A stretch of DNA of 64,000 bases, from NCBI GenBank assembly GCA_036725605.1, contig DAIMDW010000027.1, positions 23,035-87,034 of the forward strand, written 5' to 3'. Positions 8,863 to 19,400 of the stretch are shown in pieces (the first letter of the stretch is position 1; each line of letters begins with the position of its first letter). Source of the stretch: CALBTQ01 sp036725605. Its GTDB lineage: Bacteria; Lernaellota; Lernaellaia; Lernaellales; Lernaellaceae. Both the position numbers and the translations under genes were made by a program. The notes under the pieces are model-generated. The model was not told where the DNA came from. It saw nothing but the letters and a program-made list of their open reading frames with translations, and ran no database searches.

Positions 8863-9060
8863 TTATTTGATTTTGAACAAGCGGGCGTTCACCGCCACGA
8901 TCACCCCGCCGACGATAACCAATATCAGGTAATACACGCCGATCAACCATCCGGGCGATTGCGTCGGCCGGGCCAACGGGTTGAACATCAACACGACCAA
9001 CACGATCACCACGCCGGCACTGACCACGTGCATCAACAGATTGAAAATGTTCGTTTTCAT
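8863..9060 (-). CDS. Small two-helix inner-membrane protein
   Basis: 65 residues with two predicted membrane helices (VVSAGVVIVLVVLMF and LIGVYYLILVIVGGVIVAV) separated by a Pro-rich loop, ending in a short basic tail. No family recognised. ATG at 9060 is preferred over upstream in-frame codons because the protein then begins MKTNIF and a GGCGGA-like site precedes it. An extended -10 promoter lies just upstream (9091-9099), so it can be transcribed independently of the phosphoesterase gene. Confidence 0.6.
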   Translation of the reverse strand: MKTNIFNLLMHVVSAGVVIVLVVLMFNPLARPTQSPGWLIGVYYLILVIVGGVIVAVNARLFKIK

Positions 9061-9090
9061 GATCCGCCCACCCATCGTTTTGTTGTTCTT

Positions 9091-9099
9091 ATTATAACA
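9091..9099 (-). promoter_or_regulatory. Extended -10 promoter for the small membrane protein
   Basis: Minus-strand TGT followed by consensus TATAAT (bases 9099 to 9091), 31 bases before the ATG at 9060. The -35 region is poor, which is usual for TGn-extended promoters. AT-rich pocket in a GC-rich context. Confidence 0.5.
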
Positions 9100-9162
9100 C
9101 ATTCTCAAACGGGGAGCGAGAAGCGCCTCGGGACGGGACGGCGGCGCTCGTCAACGGTCCTT

Positions 9163-10122
9163 TTACCGACGGCCCTCGGATTCCGTGGTGTTGTAGGTGC
9201 CCCACAAAATCTTGTCCCAGTTGGCCACGCGCATCGTCTGCAAGCGCGTGTCGACGTCGAAAATCATGAACGCGGTTTTGTCGTAGCGCGTCGAGGCGCA
9301 CACGTAATGCGGCGGACCGTACATTTCGCCGAACTGCAGCCACATGTGCAGATGCCCGGCAACGACGAGTTTGATCGTCTCGCGATACTGCCGCAGCAAC
9401 GACACCATGCCCAGGTCGGCGACCTCGTTCGGCTTGATGAGCATCAGCGGGTAATGGAAATAGATGATCGTCGGTTTGCCCTGTTGCAGTTCGGCTTCGA
9501 GCCACTGCAACTGCGTTTCACCGAAGGAAGCGAGCATTTCGTTGTAGCTGCCGCTCGACGGGTCCTGCGTGTCGCCGAGGAAATTGTTCGCGGCGATGAA
9601 TTTCCACCCTTTGTAATCGGTGCTGTAGTACGGGTCCAGGCCCCACTTCGCCTTGACCAGATCGTGCGTGAAGCCGCGGTCGATCGTACCGATGTCGTAA
9701 TCGTGATTGCCCAGGCAAGGGTGAATCGGCATGTTGAAACCGTCGGCCAGTTCCTTGTACCGGTCGAAGCGCGTGTAATTTTCGAAATAGAAATCGTAGT
9801 CGGTCGACGGATAGTTGTGGATCACGTCGCCGACGTTGATCGCCAACTCGATGGCCGGGTTCATCGCGTTGAAAACGTCGCGCACGGCGGCCAGGCGGTT
9901 GGCCGAATGATAGATCTGCCATTCGTCGCCGGTGTAGAACTCGTCGATGATGTGCGTGTCGGCGATGATGGCGAAGCGGAACGTGTCTTCGTCGGCCCTG
10001 GCCTGCGCCGCCGAAGAGGTCAGCAACGACGCGCCGCCGACGCTCAGCCCGGCGAAACCGGCGGCGGACATTTTCAGAAAATCGCGACGCGAAAAGCGGT
10101 TCATATCGTGATGCCGTTTCAT
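9163..10122 (-). CDS. Tat-exported calcineurin-like metallophosphoesterase
   Basis: Predicted periplasmic or surface phosphoesterase; substrate unknown. 319 residues. N-terminal twin-arginine signal SRRDFLK followed by an Ala/Gly-rich hydrophobic segment. All metal-site motifs of the calcineurin-like family are present in order: DTH, GDVIHN, GNHD and GHLH. Its ATG overlaps the stop of the upstream lipoprotein gene (TGATG), with GGAGGG eight bases before, so the two are translationally coupled and probably work together. Confidence 0.88.
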   Translation of the reverse strand: MKRHHDMNRFSRRDFLKMSAAGFAGLSVGGASLLTSSAAQARADEDTFRFAIIADTHIIDEFYTGDEWQIYHSANRLAAVRDVFNAMNPAIELAINVGDVIHNYPSTDYDFYFENYTRFDRYKELADGFNMPIHPCLGNHDYDIGTIDRGFTHDLVKAKWGLDPYYSTDYKGWKFIAANNFLGDTQDPSSGSYNEMLASFGETQLQWLEAELQQGKPTIIYFHYPLMLIKPNEVADLGMVSLLRQYRETIKLVVAGHLHMWLQFGEMYGPPHYVCASTRYDKTAFMIFDVDTRLQTMRVANWDKILWGTYNTTESEGRR

Positions 10123-12251
10123 CAGAACAGCCCTCCAATCAGATCGATCAGCGGATACAGCAACAGGTTGACGCCGCGCACGTCGGCCGGCGCCCAGTCG
10201 GTGGCAAAGCCGTAGGCGCCCGGATCGTCGTGCAGGTTGGACATGTTCAACCACAGCAGACCGTTGAGCGACGGCGAGGAAAACGCGTAGTACGGACCCG
10301 CGAGGGCCACGCCGTCGATCGCGGCGACGCCGTAGGGCGTCAGCGGATCGAGCGTCGCGGGCGGCTCGGCGAAATAATACGCGTCGGCGAATTCGGCCTG
10401 GTCGAAGTGCTCGTAGTCGCGCGCCGTGCCCGATCGGCAACCCATGTCGTAAGCAAAGACGCGGTCGGTCTCGCCGGCGGCGTCGTAGGTCGCGTCGATC
10501 GTGAAGGTCTCCGCGCCGTTTTCGTCGAGGTAGACGGTGGTCACGCTCGCCCCGGCGGGCACGGTGAGCACGCCGTTGTCGTCCACGCCGGTCGCGCCGG
10601 ATTCCGTGGGCAGCGCGGCGGCGAACAACGCGGCGAAGGTCGCGCTTTCGTCGAGGGTAAGATGTTCGGTGTCGACGACCGCTTTGTCGGGGGCGATCGC
10701 CTGCACGGTCACCTCGACGCTGTCGTTGCCCGCGCCGGGCGTGGCGGCGGCAACCGGACCGCGATCGGCCAACGTGATCGCCAGATCGTCGCCGGGCGCG
10801 AAGTCGGACGCGGCGTACCCCAGTCGCGCGCATTCATAGGAGCCGTAAAACACGGGCTGATCGCCGTAGGGATCCACGCCGAAGTACGGGAGCAGTTCGC
10901 GCAACGGGAACGGCCGCGAGTAGAAGGCGGCCAGATCGAACTGGAACGCGTCGGTCGGCACGTCCAGCAGCGGCAGCACGGCGATGAGCAGCGAGGGCAG
11001 CAACTCGCCGTTGCCGAACCTGGTCAGATCCTCTTTCACCTCCAGCGGCAACAGGGCCAGCACGCCCTGAATGCCGACGCCCTGCCAGAGGAAATCGGCC
11101 AGCACGCCCACGGCCATGACCAGGTCGTCCTCGAAGCGCAACCGCGCGTCGGCGTCGCCGCCGAGGTGATCGCGCAGGCGCGTCAGGCTGTCTTTGACCG
11201 AGAGCGAAGTGCCGTCCCACAGCAGCTTCACCTGCTGCGCGCCGGTGATGAACTGCCCCTGCAGCGCAAAGTGCGTGACGTGGCCGACGTCCAGCGACTC
11301 GTTTTGCACGAACACGTCGTCGCTCTGATCGTCCGTTTCCGCCGCCGCCATGGTCGCCGCCGTAAGCAGCGCGTCGGCCGCGTCGCTCAACGCCTGCGCG
11401 GAAGCGTTCCACGCCTCGCCGCCGTCGTCCTTGAGCGTCAGCAATTCCGGATGGGCAATCGCCGCGGTGAGAATGCCGGCGAGAATGTCGTCACCGTTGT
11501 CGATGACCTCGACCAGATCGGCAATGCCCTCCAGCGATTGCGAGGAGAGCAATTGCAGCAGCGCATCGAGCACGTGATAGAACGCCGCGATCACATACAG
11601 GTCGGTCGTATCCCACTCGGGACCGAGGTTGAAAAACTCGTGCTCCTTGAACTTGATCGGCAGGCCGTCGGAGAGATAAGAAAAATCCGTCGCCGCCTGC
11701 AACGCCGCCAGTCGCTCCAACTGCGCATCGATGAGCAGGATAAGATTTTGGAAAGCGCTGTCGGCGAGCACCGCGACCCAATCGTCATCCTCGGCGACGA
11801 CCGATTTGAGCGCCGGCGACGCGTCGGGTTCGGTGCCGTCGTGCACGTAGGGCGACAACAGACCGAAGACGATGTCGATCAGGCCGACGGTGTTTTGCAG
11901 CGAAGCGAGCACCAGGCCGAAGCGGGCCTCGTCGCTGGTCTCGTCGATCCGGCCGGCGCGGTAGAACGTATCGAACGCGGCCAGGTATTCGCCCGCCGCC
12001 AGATACTGCTTGCCGTTGGCCAGCAAATCGGCGAGGAGTTCCTCGCTCGTGTCGTCGTCGCCGGTGTCGTCGTCCGGGGTATCGTCGTCGACGGTATCGT
12101 CGTCATCGGCGGACGAATCGTCATCATCGCTATCGTCATCGTCCGAGGCGCCGGCGTCGTCATCGTCGTCATCGCCGCAACCGGGCGCCGCCGATAAACA
12201 AAGGAGCAGCAGAAGTAACAACCAAACCCATTTCAATGTCAGGCGTCGCAT
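10122..12251 (-). CDS. Large lipoprotein with Asp-rich tether
   Basis: 709 residues. Signal peptide with poly-Leu core and lipobox AAPGC, then an Asp/Ser/Thr-rich linker (about 26-70). A helical, TPR-like segment follows (about 75-140, LAAGEYLAAFDTFYRAGR). The remainder is an unrecognised mixed domain. No catalytic motif was found. Family not recognised; similar N-terminal architecture recurs elsewhere in the window (14901, 56239, 59492, 63700). Coupled to the downstream phosphoesterase by a TGATG overlap, suggesting a shared surface or periplasmic role. Confidence 0.75.
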   Translation of the reverse strand: MRRLTLKWVWLLLLLLLCLSAAPGCGDDDDDDAGASDDDDSDDDDSSADDDDTVDDDTPDDDTGDDDTSEELLADLLANGKQYLAAGEYLAAFDTFYRAGRIDETSDEARFGLVLASLQNTVGLIDIVFGLLSPYVHDGTEPDASPALKSVVAEDDDWVAVLADSAFQNLILLIDAQLERLAALQAATDFSYLSDGLPIKFKEHEFFNLGPEWDTTDLYVIAAFYHVLDALLQLLSSQSLEGIADLVEVIDNGDDILAGILTAAIAHPELLTLKDDGGEAWNASAQALSDAADALLTAATMAAAETDDQSDDVFVQNESLDVGHVTHFALQGQFITGAQQVKLLWDGTSLSVKDSLTRLRDHLGGDADARLRFEDDLVMAVGVLADFLWQGVGIQGVLALLPLEVKEDLTRFGNGELLPSLLIAVLPLLDVPTDAFQFDLAAFYSRPFPLRELLPYFGVDPYGDQPVFYGSYECARLGYAASDFAPGDDLAITLADRGPVAAATPGAGNDSVEVTVQAIAPDKAVVDTEHLTLDESATFAALFAAALPTESGATGVDDNGVLTVPAGASVTTVYLDENGAETFTIDATYDAAGETDRVFAYDMGCRSGTARDYEHFDQAEFADAYYFAEPPATLDPLTPYGVAAIDGVALAGPYYAFSSPSLNGLLWLNMSNLHDDPGAYGFATDWAPADVRGVNLLLYPLIDLIGGLF

Positions 12252-12339
12252 GATTCCCTCTCATGCCGATGAACGTGGACGGTCAATTTATCATGCGACC
12301 GTTAATTGTACATTGGGTTTTTATCAGACCGTCATTCGA

Positions 12340-13698
12340 TCAAGATAACTTGTCGGCTGCCGCTTCGGCGCGGGCGCGAAATTCGCTCATGTCCACGACC
12401 ACGCCGTTTTCGCGCGCCTCTTCGGAGGCGAAGCACAGCAGGTGGCTTTCCAGCGCGCGTTCGGCGTTGGTGAGCAAGTCGCGGTTTTCGTCGCGCACGC
12501 CCTCGGCGAAGCGGACCATGATCGTCTCGTCGCCGCCGCCGTGCACGATGCCGTGATAGCGGATGCGCTCGCGGTCGATGCGCCCCGGCTGGTAGGTGCG
12601 CGTTTCCAACCGGCCGGAAAAATCGGCCGAGCGGATTTCGCCCTTGGTGCCGTGCAGGTTGAGCGTGCGCTCCCAGGCGAGGCTGAAGCCGGTGAGTTGA
12701 AACGACGCGACCACGTCGTTGGCGAACTCGATGCTGATGGTCTGGTGGTCGACGACCTCGTTGTCGGCGCGGAAGGCGCACACGCCGTTGGTCGTTTCGC
12801 GCAGCGCCTTGAGCACGTTTTCCTTGCTGATGTCGTGGACGATCACCGAGGCCATCGAGCGGAAGCGCGGATTGAACACCACGTCGCGCACCGCTTCCCA
12901 CGACTGGCCGGTCAGCAGTTGCCACGGCAGGTCGGGCTGGCCGGGGTCGACGAACTGCTTGTAGGCGTTGAACAGGCACGTGTCGAAGACCGGACAGCCG
13001 TCCAGGCAGCGCTCGGGCGCACCGTCGGGCGCGTTGGCCGCGTTGAAGTACGACAGCTTGCCGAAGGACGACACGCGGGTCACCGGCGCGTCGGCGTACC
13101 AGCAAACGAGGTCGAGATCGTGCACGCCCTTGGCCAGCACGAACGAATGGCTCAGGTCGCGGCGATGGTGGATGCCGCGCACGTAGGACAACAAAAAGTG
13201 CCAATAGCCGATGTTTTCGGCGCAGTCGATATTCATCAACCGGCCGATGCGTCCGTCGTCGAAGAGCCTGCGCATGCGCGTGTAGATTTTGTTGTAGCGG
13301 CTCTGCAGCGCGATCATGAGCACCAGCGCGCGTGCTTGGGCCTCGCGCGTGAGGCGCACGCATTCGCCGGGCGTGAGCGCCATCGGTTTTTCGAGAAAGG
13401 TGTGATAACCCGCGCGCAAACCGGCGAGCGTCGATTCGTAATGCATGCGGCAGGGCAGCGCGTTGACCACCGCGTCGGCCAGTTTGGGTTTGGCGAACAA
13501 CTCGCGCCAATCGCGGAAGGCGTTTTCTTTGGGGATGGCGAAGCGGCGGACGAAGCCGGCGCGGCGTTCGTCGTCCATTTCGGCGACGGCGACGAACTTC
13601 ATCAGGTCGCCGTGCTTCTTGGCCAAGGTGGCCAGGTTCAATTCACCGCGCGCGCCGGCGCCGATCAGGGCCATGGTAATCGGATGATGTGCGGACAT
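12340..13698 (-). CDS. Gfo/Idh/MocA-family oxidoreductase
   Basis: NAD(P)-dependent sugar or inositol-type dehydrogenase family; substrate not predictable. 452 residues, longer than the typical 330-380. Rossmann start IGAGARGE, then the family hallmark EKP in FLEKPMAL. A C-terminal substrate domain follows. An unusual Cys cluster (CLDGC then DTC, around 225-240) could bind a metal or form disulfides. A GGAGG site precedes the ATG at 13698 by seven bases. Monocistronic appearance: 193 bases of non-coding DNA upstream and 88 downstream. Confidence 0.88.
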   Translation of the reverse strand: MSAHHPITMALIGAGARGELNLATLAKKHGDLMKFVAVAEMDDERRAGFVRRFAIPKENAFRDWRELFAKPKLADAVVNALPCRMHYESTLAGLRAGYHTFLEKPMALTPGECVRLTREAQARALVLMIALQSRYNKIYTRMRRLFDDGRIGRLMNIDCAENIGYWHFLLSYVRGIHHRRDLSHSFVLAKGVHDLDLVCWYADAPVTRVSSFGKLSYFNAANAPDGAPERCLDGCPVFDTCLFNAYKQFVDPGQPDLPWQLLTGQSWEAVRDVVFNPRFRSMASVIVHDISKENVLKALRETTNGVCAFRADNEVVDHQTISIEFANDVVASFQLTGFSLAWERTLNLHGTKGEIRSADFSGRLETRTYQPGRIDRERIRYHGIVHGGGDETIMVRFAEGVRDENRDLLTNAERALESHLLCFASEEARENGVVVDMSEFRARAEAAADKLS

Positions 13699-13891
13699 GG
13701 ATGTTCCTCCAAAGAAGCGGAGAACGTGCGGCGGTGGTCATATTTGGCGGGAAACGGAACAATCTGTCAACATGCTCCGCACGGGCGATACAAATTTAAA
13801 TGAATCCCCCCTCGGCAGTGCGTCGAATCGTTCAATTTTCAAGTCCCTGTTTTCGTTCGCTCGGCAATATTATTCGCGGCCAATACCGGCG

Positions 13892-14494
13892 CTAGAGCAG
13901 ATCGTCGTCCAGCATGTCGTCGTCGGTCATGTCGTCGTCGGTCACGTCGTCATCGACGAGGTCGTCATCGTCCATCGGTTCGCAGCAATGGTCGAGACAG
14001 CCCCAATCGTCGCCGAACAGATCCAGGCACTCGCGCGTGGTTTCACACACCCAGCAGTCGTCTTCGTCCTCGTCATCGTCGAGCGGTTCGCTGGTGCACA
14101 CGCCGCCGTAGCCTTCCGAACAATACGGCTGCTCCGGCGGACAGGGGTTGCCGTCCAACCGACAGCGGCCGCTTTCGCACTCGCCTTCACCGGAGCAAAA
14201 GTAACCGTCGTCGCACCACGCGCCGTCCACCAAGGGCACCCAGCCGCGATGGATGCCGTCTTCCAGATAGGCGCAGACGAGGCACGGTTTGTTCGGATGC
14301 GTCATATCCAGCGGGTAGTGAACTTCGCCGATCTGACAGCCGTCGTCCGTTGCACCTTCGACTGCCTCTTCCGCCGCCGGCGCATCGCCCGCATCGGCGT
14401 AATTGTCCTCCTCTTTGTAGCAGCTTTCCGTGCAATTAATTGTAAATAATACGCAGAGCATTCCCAGGAGGGACCATTTGATGGCGGCATTCAT
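13892..14494 (-). CDS. Cys-rich exported protein with C-terminal Asp-repeat tail
   Basis: 200 residues. Hydrophobic signal segment ending LFTINC, a non-standard lipobox (Asn at -1), so lipidation is likely but not sure. A disulfide-type Cys-rich body follows (CSGEGECESGRC style repeats), then a tail of DDD units (DDDVTDDDMTDDDM). Here the Asp repeats are at the C-terminus, unlike the other lipoproteins in the window. AAGGAGG lies eight bases before the ATG at 14494. No known family; probably a surface or secreted protein. Confidence 0.7.
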   Translation of the reverse strand: MNAAIKWSLLGMLCVLFTINCTESCYKEEDNYADAGDAPAAEEAVEGATDDGCQIGEVHYPLDMTHPNKPCLVCAYLEDGIHRGWVPLVDGAWCDDGYFCSGEGECESGRCRLDGNPCPPEQPYCSEGYGGVCTSEPLDDDEDEDDCWVCETTRECLDLFGDDWGCLDHCCEPMDDDDLVDDDVTDDDMTDDDMLDDDLL

Positions 14495-14900
14495 TTTCTT
14501 TGCCCTCCTTTTAAAAAGGTAGCTCTTTTTTCGCGGGAATACAACAATTATATCGGTTTTCCGGCAGACGCCCATACAACCTTGGCCGGCATCGTCAAAT
14601 CATGGCAACAAAAACTGATATGTGATATTATATATTGTATTATTTGGCAATTCGTTTCCATGGCGTGAGATCTTCGCGGCCGCCGAACCGACAGGCCGAC
14701 AGGAACGGCCGGGAGCGTAGCGGCCTAAAGCAAGAAAAACAGACCCTTTCGCACCTACCATATATAAAAGTTTTTTACCTGGTAGTTTTCTGTTGCCGAT
14801 TCAGGTAAGGAATGTTATTCTGACGCCGCTCCATGGGGGGTGGAACGTCCGACCGCAACCGTACAGGGTCCCGCGCATTCGTTCATTGAAGGAGGGTTCG
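14495..14900. other. 406-base intergenic region between divergent lipoprotein genes
   Basis: No gene seen. It contains an AT-rich stretch (about 14620-14660), a GC-rich stretch (14675-14730), a weak 6-bp hairpin CTACCA/TGGTAG (14755-14760 with 14780-14785) followed by TTTT, and the promoter for the S41 gene. Confidence 0.6.
14793..14821 (+). promoter_or_regulatory. Sigma70-type promoter for the S41 lipoprotein gene
   Basis: TTGCCG (14793-14798), 17-base spacer, TATTCT (14816-14821). About 80 bases before the ATG at 14901, giving a leader of about 70 bases. Confidence 0.5.
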
Positions 14901-16466
14901 ATGAAAGTCTATGCGCCGACACTGTTGTGCCTGCTGTGTTGCCTGCTGCTTGCCGTCGCCTGCGCCGACGATGACGACGACAACGACGACACCGACGACG
15001 CGGGCGACGATGACGATGACGACGACGACACCGCCGACGACGATACGACCGACGACGACGCGGCGGAGGATCCGGTCGACACGTTCTGGGGCCCCGCGCC
15101 GGAAGAGGACGTGCGCCTGGAGGTCTTCGATCGCGTGTGGAGCACGCTGGAGCAAAACTACGCCTGCTTCGCCAGCAAGCGCCAGACGCTCGACTGGCAG
15201 GCCGTGCGCGACACGTATCGTCCGCAGGTGCAGACCGCGGCAAGCTACGGTCGCTTTTTTCAGTTGCTCAACGCGATGATCGACGAGTTGCACGACACGC
15301 ACACGACGATCCAGAGCGTGCGCGTGTGCTATCAGTCGACCACCGAGCAGCGCCCGCCGGTGTTCAGCAACAACTACTACACGTCCTATTACGGCGCGTG
15401 CGTGACGCCGACGCCGGACGACGAACTGGTCGTCTATCGCGTGACCGACGACAATCCGGCCGGGTTGCAGCCGGGGGATCTCATCCTGGGTTACGACGGC
15501 AAGACGTGGGCGGAAAATCTGGCCGACATCGATCAGCGCCGGCTGCCCGCCTGCGGGGCCAACGGTTCGGCGGCGGAAACCGAGCGCGTGCGCCGGCTGC
15601 AGGTCGCGCTGGACAACGCGCATTTGTTCACCACGCTGGACGTGCAACGCGGCGACGCCAAGGCAATCGAGCACATCGCCACGGACGACCTGGTCGCCTA
15701 CGGCAGCGACATTTTGTGCTCCGACCAGTTGCCGGTGGCCGGCGTCGAGTTTCCGTACGAGTTCTGGAGCGACCAGCCGTCGGACGCGCTGTACGGTCAC
15801 GGCCACGTGCAATACGGGATAATCGAGGGCACGAACATCGGTTACATCTACGTCTATCAGTGGTTCTTCGGCGCGGGCGAACAATACACCGAGGCGGTCG
15901 AGGCGCTGATGGACACCGACGCGTTGATCATCGACCAACGCTTCAACCAGGGCGGCATTCCGCACGCCAGCGACGGCAACGCGTCGCTGTTCGGCACGGA
16001 CGTCGATTTCATCATGCGCTTCGTGCCGCGCGATCCCGACGGCGCGACGATTTACGATCTGCTGCTGGATCCGGGCGTGGGCGACACCGTGTCGATCGAC
16101 GCGGACGAAGCGACCTTCTACGATAAGCCGATCGCCGTGCTGATGGGCCCGCGGGCGATGAGCGGCGGCGATATCTATCCCGCGATGATGGTGCATCATC
16201 CGCGCGTGCGCACCTTCGGGCGGCCGACCAACGGCGGTTTCGGCGGGCAGGCGCAGTACTGGAGTTCGCCGGATCCGTTCATCAACGATTTGCTGTTGTA
16301 CTACACCAAGACCGTCGGTGTGGATGCGGACGACCAACCGTTGCAGGCGTGGGAGCATACGCCGGACGAAAGTGTGTGGCTGAGCGTCGCGGACGTCGCC
16401 GCGGGCGTGGACACGGTGGTCCAGGCCGCGCGGGATTGGATCGACGAGGAAAACGCGCGGCGCTGA
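14901..16466 (+). CDS. S41-family protease-like lipoprotein with Asp-rich tether
   Basis: 521 residues. Lipobox LAVAC with Cys21, then an Asp/Thr-rich tether to about residue 55. The S41 architecture is visible: N-terminal helical cap (about 65-135), a PDZ-like patch PAGLQPGDLILGYDG, the S41 core (IGYIYVYQWFF, LIIDQRFNQGG), and the nucleophile region GPRAMSGGD with Ser421. C-terminal processing protease or tricorn-like hydrolase on the cell surface or in the periplasm. A GAAGGAGG site precedes the ATG. It is convergent with the RND gene, nine bases away. Confidence 0.82.
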   Translation: MKVYAPTLLCLLCCLLLAVACADDDDDNDDTDDAGDDDDDDDDTADDDTTDDDAAEDPVDTFWGPAPEEDVRLEVFDRVWSTLEQNYACFASKRQTLDWQAVRDTYRPQVQTAASYGRFFQLLNAMIDELHDTHTTIQSVRVCYQSTTEQRPPVFSNNYYTSYYGACVTPTPDDELVVYRVTDDNPAGLQPGDLILGYDGKTWAENLADIDQRRLPACGANGSAAETERVRRLQVALDNAHLFTTLDVQRGDAKAIEHIATDDLVAYGSDILCSDQLPVAGVEFPYEFWSDQPSDALYGHGHVQYGIIEGTNIGYIYVYQWFFGAGEQYTEAVEALMDTDALIIDQRFNQGGIPHASDGNASLFGTDVDFIMRFVPRDPDGATIYDLLLDPGVGDTVSIDADEATFYDKPIAVLMGPRAMSGGDIYPAMMVHHPRVRTFGRPTNGGFGGQAQYWSSPDPFINDLLLYYTKTVGVDADDQPLQAWEHTPDESVWLSVADVAAGVDTVVQAARDWIDEENARR

Positions 16467-16475
16467 GCCGCTTGC

Positions 16476-19400
16476 TTATTCGCCTGCCGCGCCCACCAGG
16501 CGGCGGAACAGCCGGCGCACCCGGGCGCTGTAATCCTCCAGCAGCGAGTACGTGCAGGGGATGACGAAGAGCGTCAGCAACGTGGCGAAGGCCAGGCCCC
16601 AGATCATGCAGATGGCCATGGGCTGCCACATCATCCCCTCGCCGCCCACGCCCAAGGCCATGGGCAGCAGGCCGGCGATGGTGGTCAGCGTGGTCATGAG
16701 GATCGGGCGCATGCGTTGCGCGCCCGCCTCGGCCACCGCCTCATTGACCGGCTTGTTGCCGCGCCGCAGGTTGTTGGCGAAATCGACGAGCACCAGCGAA
16801 TCGTTGACCACGACGCCGGCGAGCGCGACCACCGAAATGCCCGCGACCAGCGAGAAAGTCAGCCCGCCGACGATCAAACCCATCGCCACGCCCAGCAGCG
16901 AGAAGGGCACGGTGAACATGACCACCAGCGGCTGCAGGAACGATTTGAACTGCGAACCCAGGATCATATAGATCAAAATCAGCGCGATGAGAAATTCGGT
17001 GAACAGATCGCCGAAAGCCTCTTCGCGCTGCTTCGCCTCGCCGCCGAATTCCAGGCTGTAGCCCGGATAGCGCGCGGACAGATCGTCGTACTTCCGGTGA
17101 ATAATGTTGTTGGCCTCGACGGAGTTGACCGTTTCGTTGTCGACGTTCGCGCTCACCGAAATCACGCGCTTGGCGTCGTAACGCTGCACCGCTTCCATCG
17201 TGCGCTCCATGGTGAATTCACCCAGCTCCGACAACGGCACCGCCGCGCCGGTCGTGGTGCTCACGACCATCTGCCGCAGGTCGGCCATGGTGTCGCGGTC
17301 CTGCTCGCGGTAAAGCACGACGATCTTCACCTCGTCGTCCTCGGCATCGCGGAAGGACGTGGCTTCGACGCCTTCGACCGCCATGCGCAGCGTGGAAACG
17401 AGCGAACCGACCGTCAGCCCGTAGGCGGACATCTTGGCGCGATCGGGATTGAATTTGATCTTCTGCTTGCCCTGGCGGAAGTCGCTGCTCACGTCAGACA
17501 CGCCGGGGATGGCGCGCAGGTCGTCTTCGAGCATCTTGGCGATCATCTGCATCGTGTCGAGGTTGTCGCCGCGCACGCGGATATCCACCGGCGTATCGAC
17601 CGGCGGGCCGTGCTGGCCGGCCTCGAAATTCACCGTGCGGATTTCGGGGATCGACTCGACGATGCGCCGGATGTCGCGCTTGATCGCCTCGTTGGGGCGG
17701 CGGTTTTCTTCGGCGGCAAAGTTGATGGTGAGCATGCCGCCGTCGGTGGTCGTCGTGCGGTTGCGGTGCTCGACGACCGAACCGGCCAGCGAGGTGATCG
17801 TTTCGATTTCGCCGGCGGGCAATTCGTTGAGGATGCGGTCGGACAGCGTGCGCATCACGTCGTCGGTTTTCTCCAGTTGCGTGCCGATGGGCAGGCGCAC
17901 GGTGAGCGTTTCGCTCGACGAATCCTCGCTCGGGAAAATCTCGATGCGCAGCACGCCCGCGGCGAAAACCGTGATGGCGATCGTGGCGAGCACGGTGCCG
18001 CCGACGACCAGACCGCGATGGGTCAGCGCCTTGCCGATCAGCCGGCGGTAGGCATTGAGCAGCTTTTTGAACATGCGGTCGCCCAGGCGCCGTTCATGGT
18101 TTTTCGGCAAACGGCCATACTCGGACAGGTGGGAAGGCAGCACGATGATCGCTTCGAGCAGCGAGCCGGCCAGCGCCAGCGCGGCGACGACGGGCAGCAC
18201 GTAGATGAACTTGCCGATGCGGCCTTCCATCAGCAGCAGCGGCAGGAAGGCGGCGATGGTGGTCAGCACGGCCGAGATGACCGGCCAGACGACCTCCTGC
18301 GTGCCTTCGATCGCGGCCTGCTTGGGCGACTTGCCCATTTCCAAATGGCGGAAGACGTTCTCGATCACGATGATCGCGTCGTCGACGACCATCCCCAGCA
18401 CGAGGATGAAGCCGAACAACGAAAGCGTGTTGATCGTCTCGCCCATCGCATGCAGCGCGATGAACGACGACAGGAACGCGAAAGGAATGCCGATCACCGC
18501 GAGGATCGCGCTGCGCAGGCCGATGAGGAAGGTCATCAGCACGGCAACGAGAATGAGGCCGGTGAGCGCGTTGCTGGTCAGCGCCGACACGCTGTTGATG
18601 ACGTCCTTCGAGGAATCCTTGAGCACACTGAAGCTGACGTCGGTGATGCGCGCCTGGTATTTGGCGACGATCTCGTGCGTCTGCCGGGCGATGTCGACGA
18701 TCGATCCGGCGCCGCCCATGAACACTTCGACGGTCACCGCCTGCCGTCCGTTGAGCCGGCTGAGCACCTCGTCGCGCGCGAAGGAATCCACGACCGCGGC
18801 CACGTCCTTCACCCGCACCGCGTTGCCGGAGGTGTCGGCGGAAACGACGATCTGCTCGATGTCGCGCGGCGATTTGATGTCGCCCTCGGCGGCGAAGATG
18901 TACTCCTTGCTGCCGACCTTGATGCGCCCGGCGGGCAGGTCGCTGTTGGCCGCGTTCACCGCCGTGTAGACGTTGTTGAGCGTCAGTCCGTAGGCCTGCA
19001 GCTTGGCGCGGTCGGCCTCGACCCACACCTGGCGCGTAGGCGTACCGCTGATGTTGACCTTCTTCACGCCGTCGATTTCCAGCAGGTCGTCGCGCATCGA
19101 CTCGGCAAGCTGCTTCATGCCCTTCACGCCGTACTCGCCGCCCAGGCCGATGTCCATCACCGACCACACGTCGCCGGGACGGATCTTGATCACCTGCAGC
19201 GAATCGGCCGCTTCCTGCGGCAGATCCTGCTTGACGTGCTCGACCTCGGATTGCAGATCGCTGACCGCCGCGTCGTAGTCCTCGATGCCGGTTTCGTATT
19301 CGATGAAGATCACCGCGCGGCCTTCGTAGGACGAGGCGTAGAGCTGGTCGATGTCGTTGAGGGTTTTGATGCGGTCTTCCAACGGCAGGGTGATCAACTT

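Noticed and set aside
10230..12197. 655-codon plus-strand frame opposite the large lipoprotein
   Set aside because: Val/Arg/Gly-rich shadow; the minus strand has signal peptide, lipobox and ribosome site.
14675..14760. Possible c-di-GMP riboswitch upstream of the S41 gene (GGCCTAAAGC-like stretch)
   Set aside because: The conserved GEMM core and paired arms could not be drawn, and the segment lies upstream of the better promoter at 14793.
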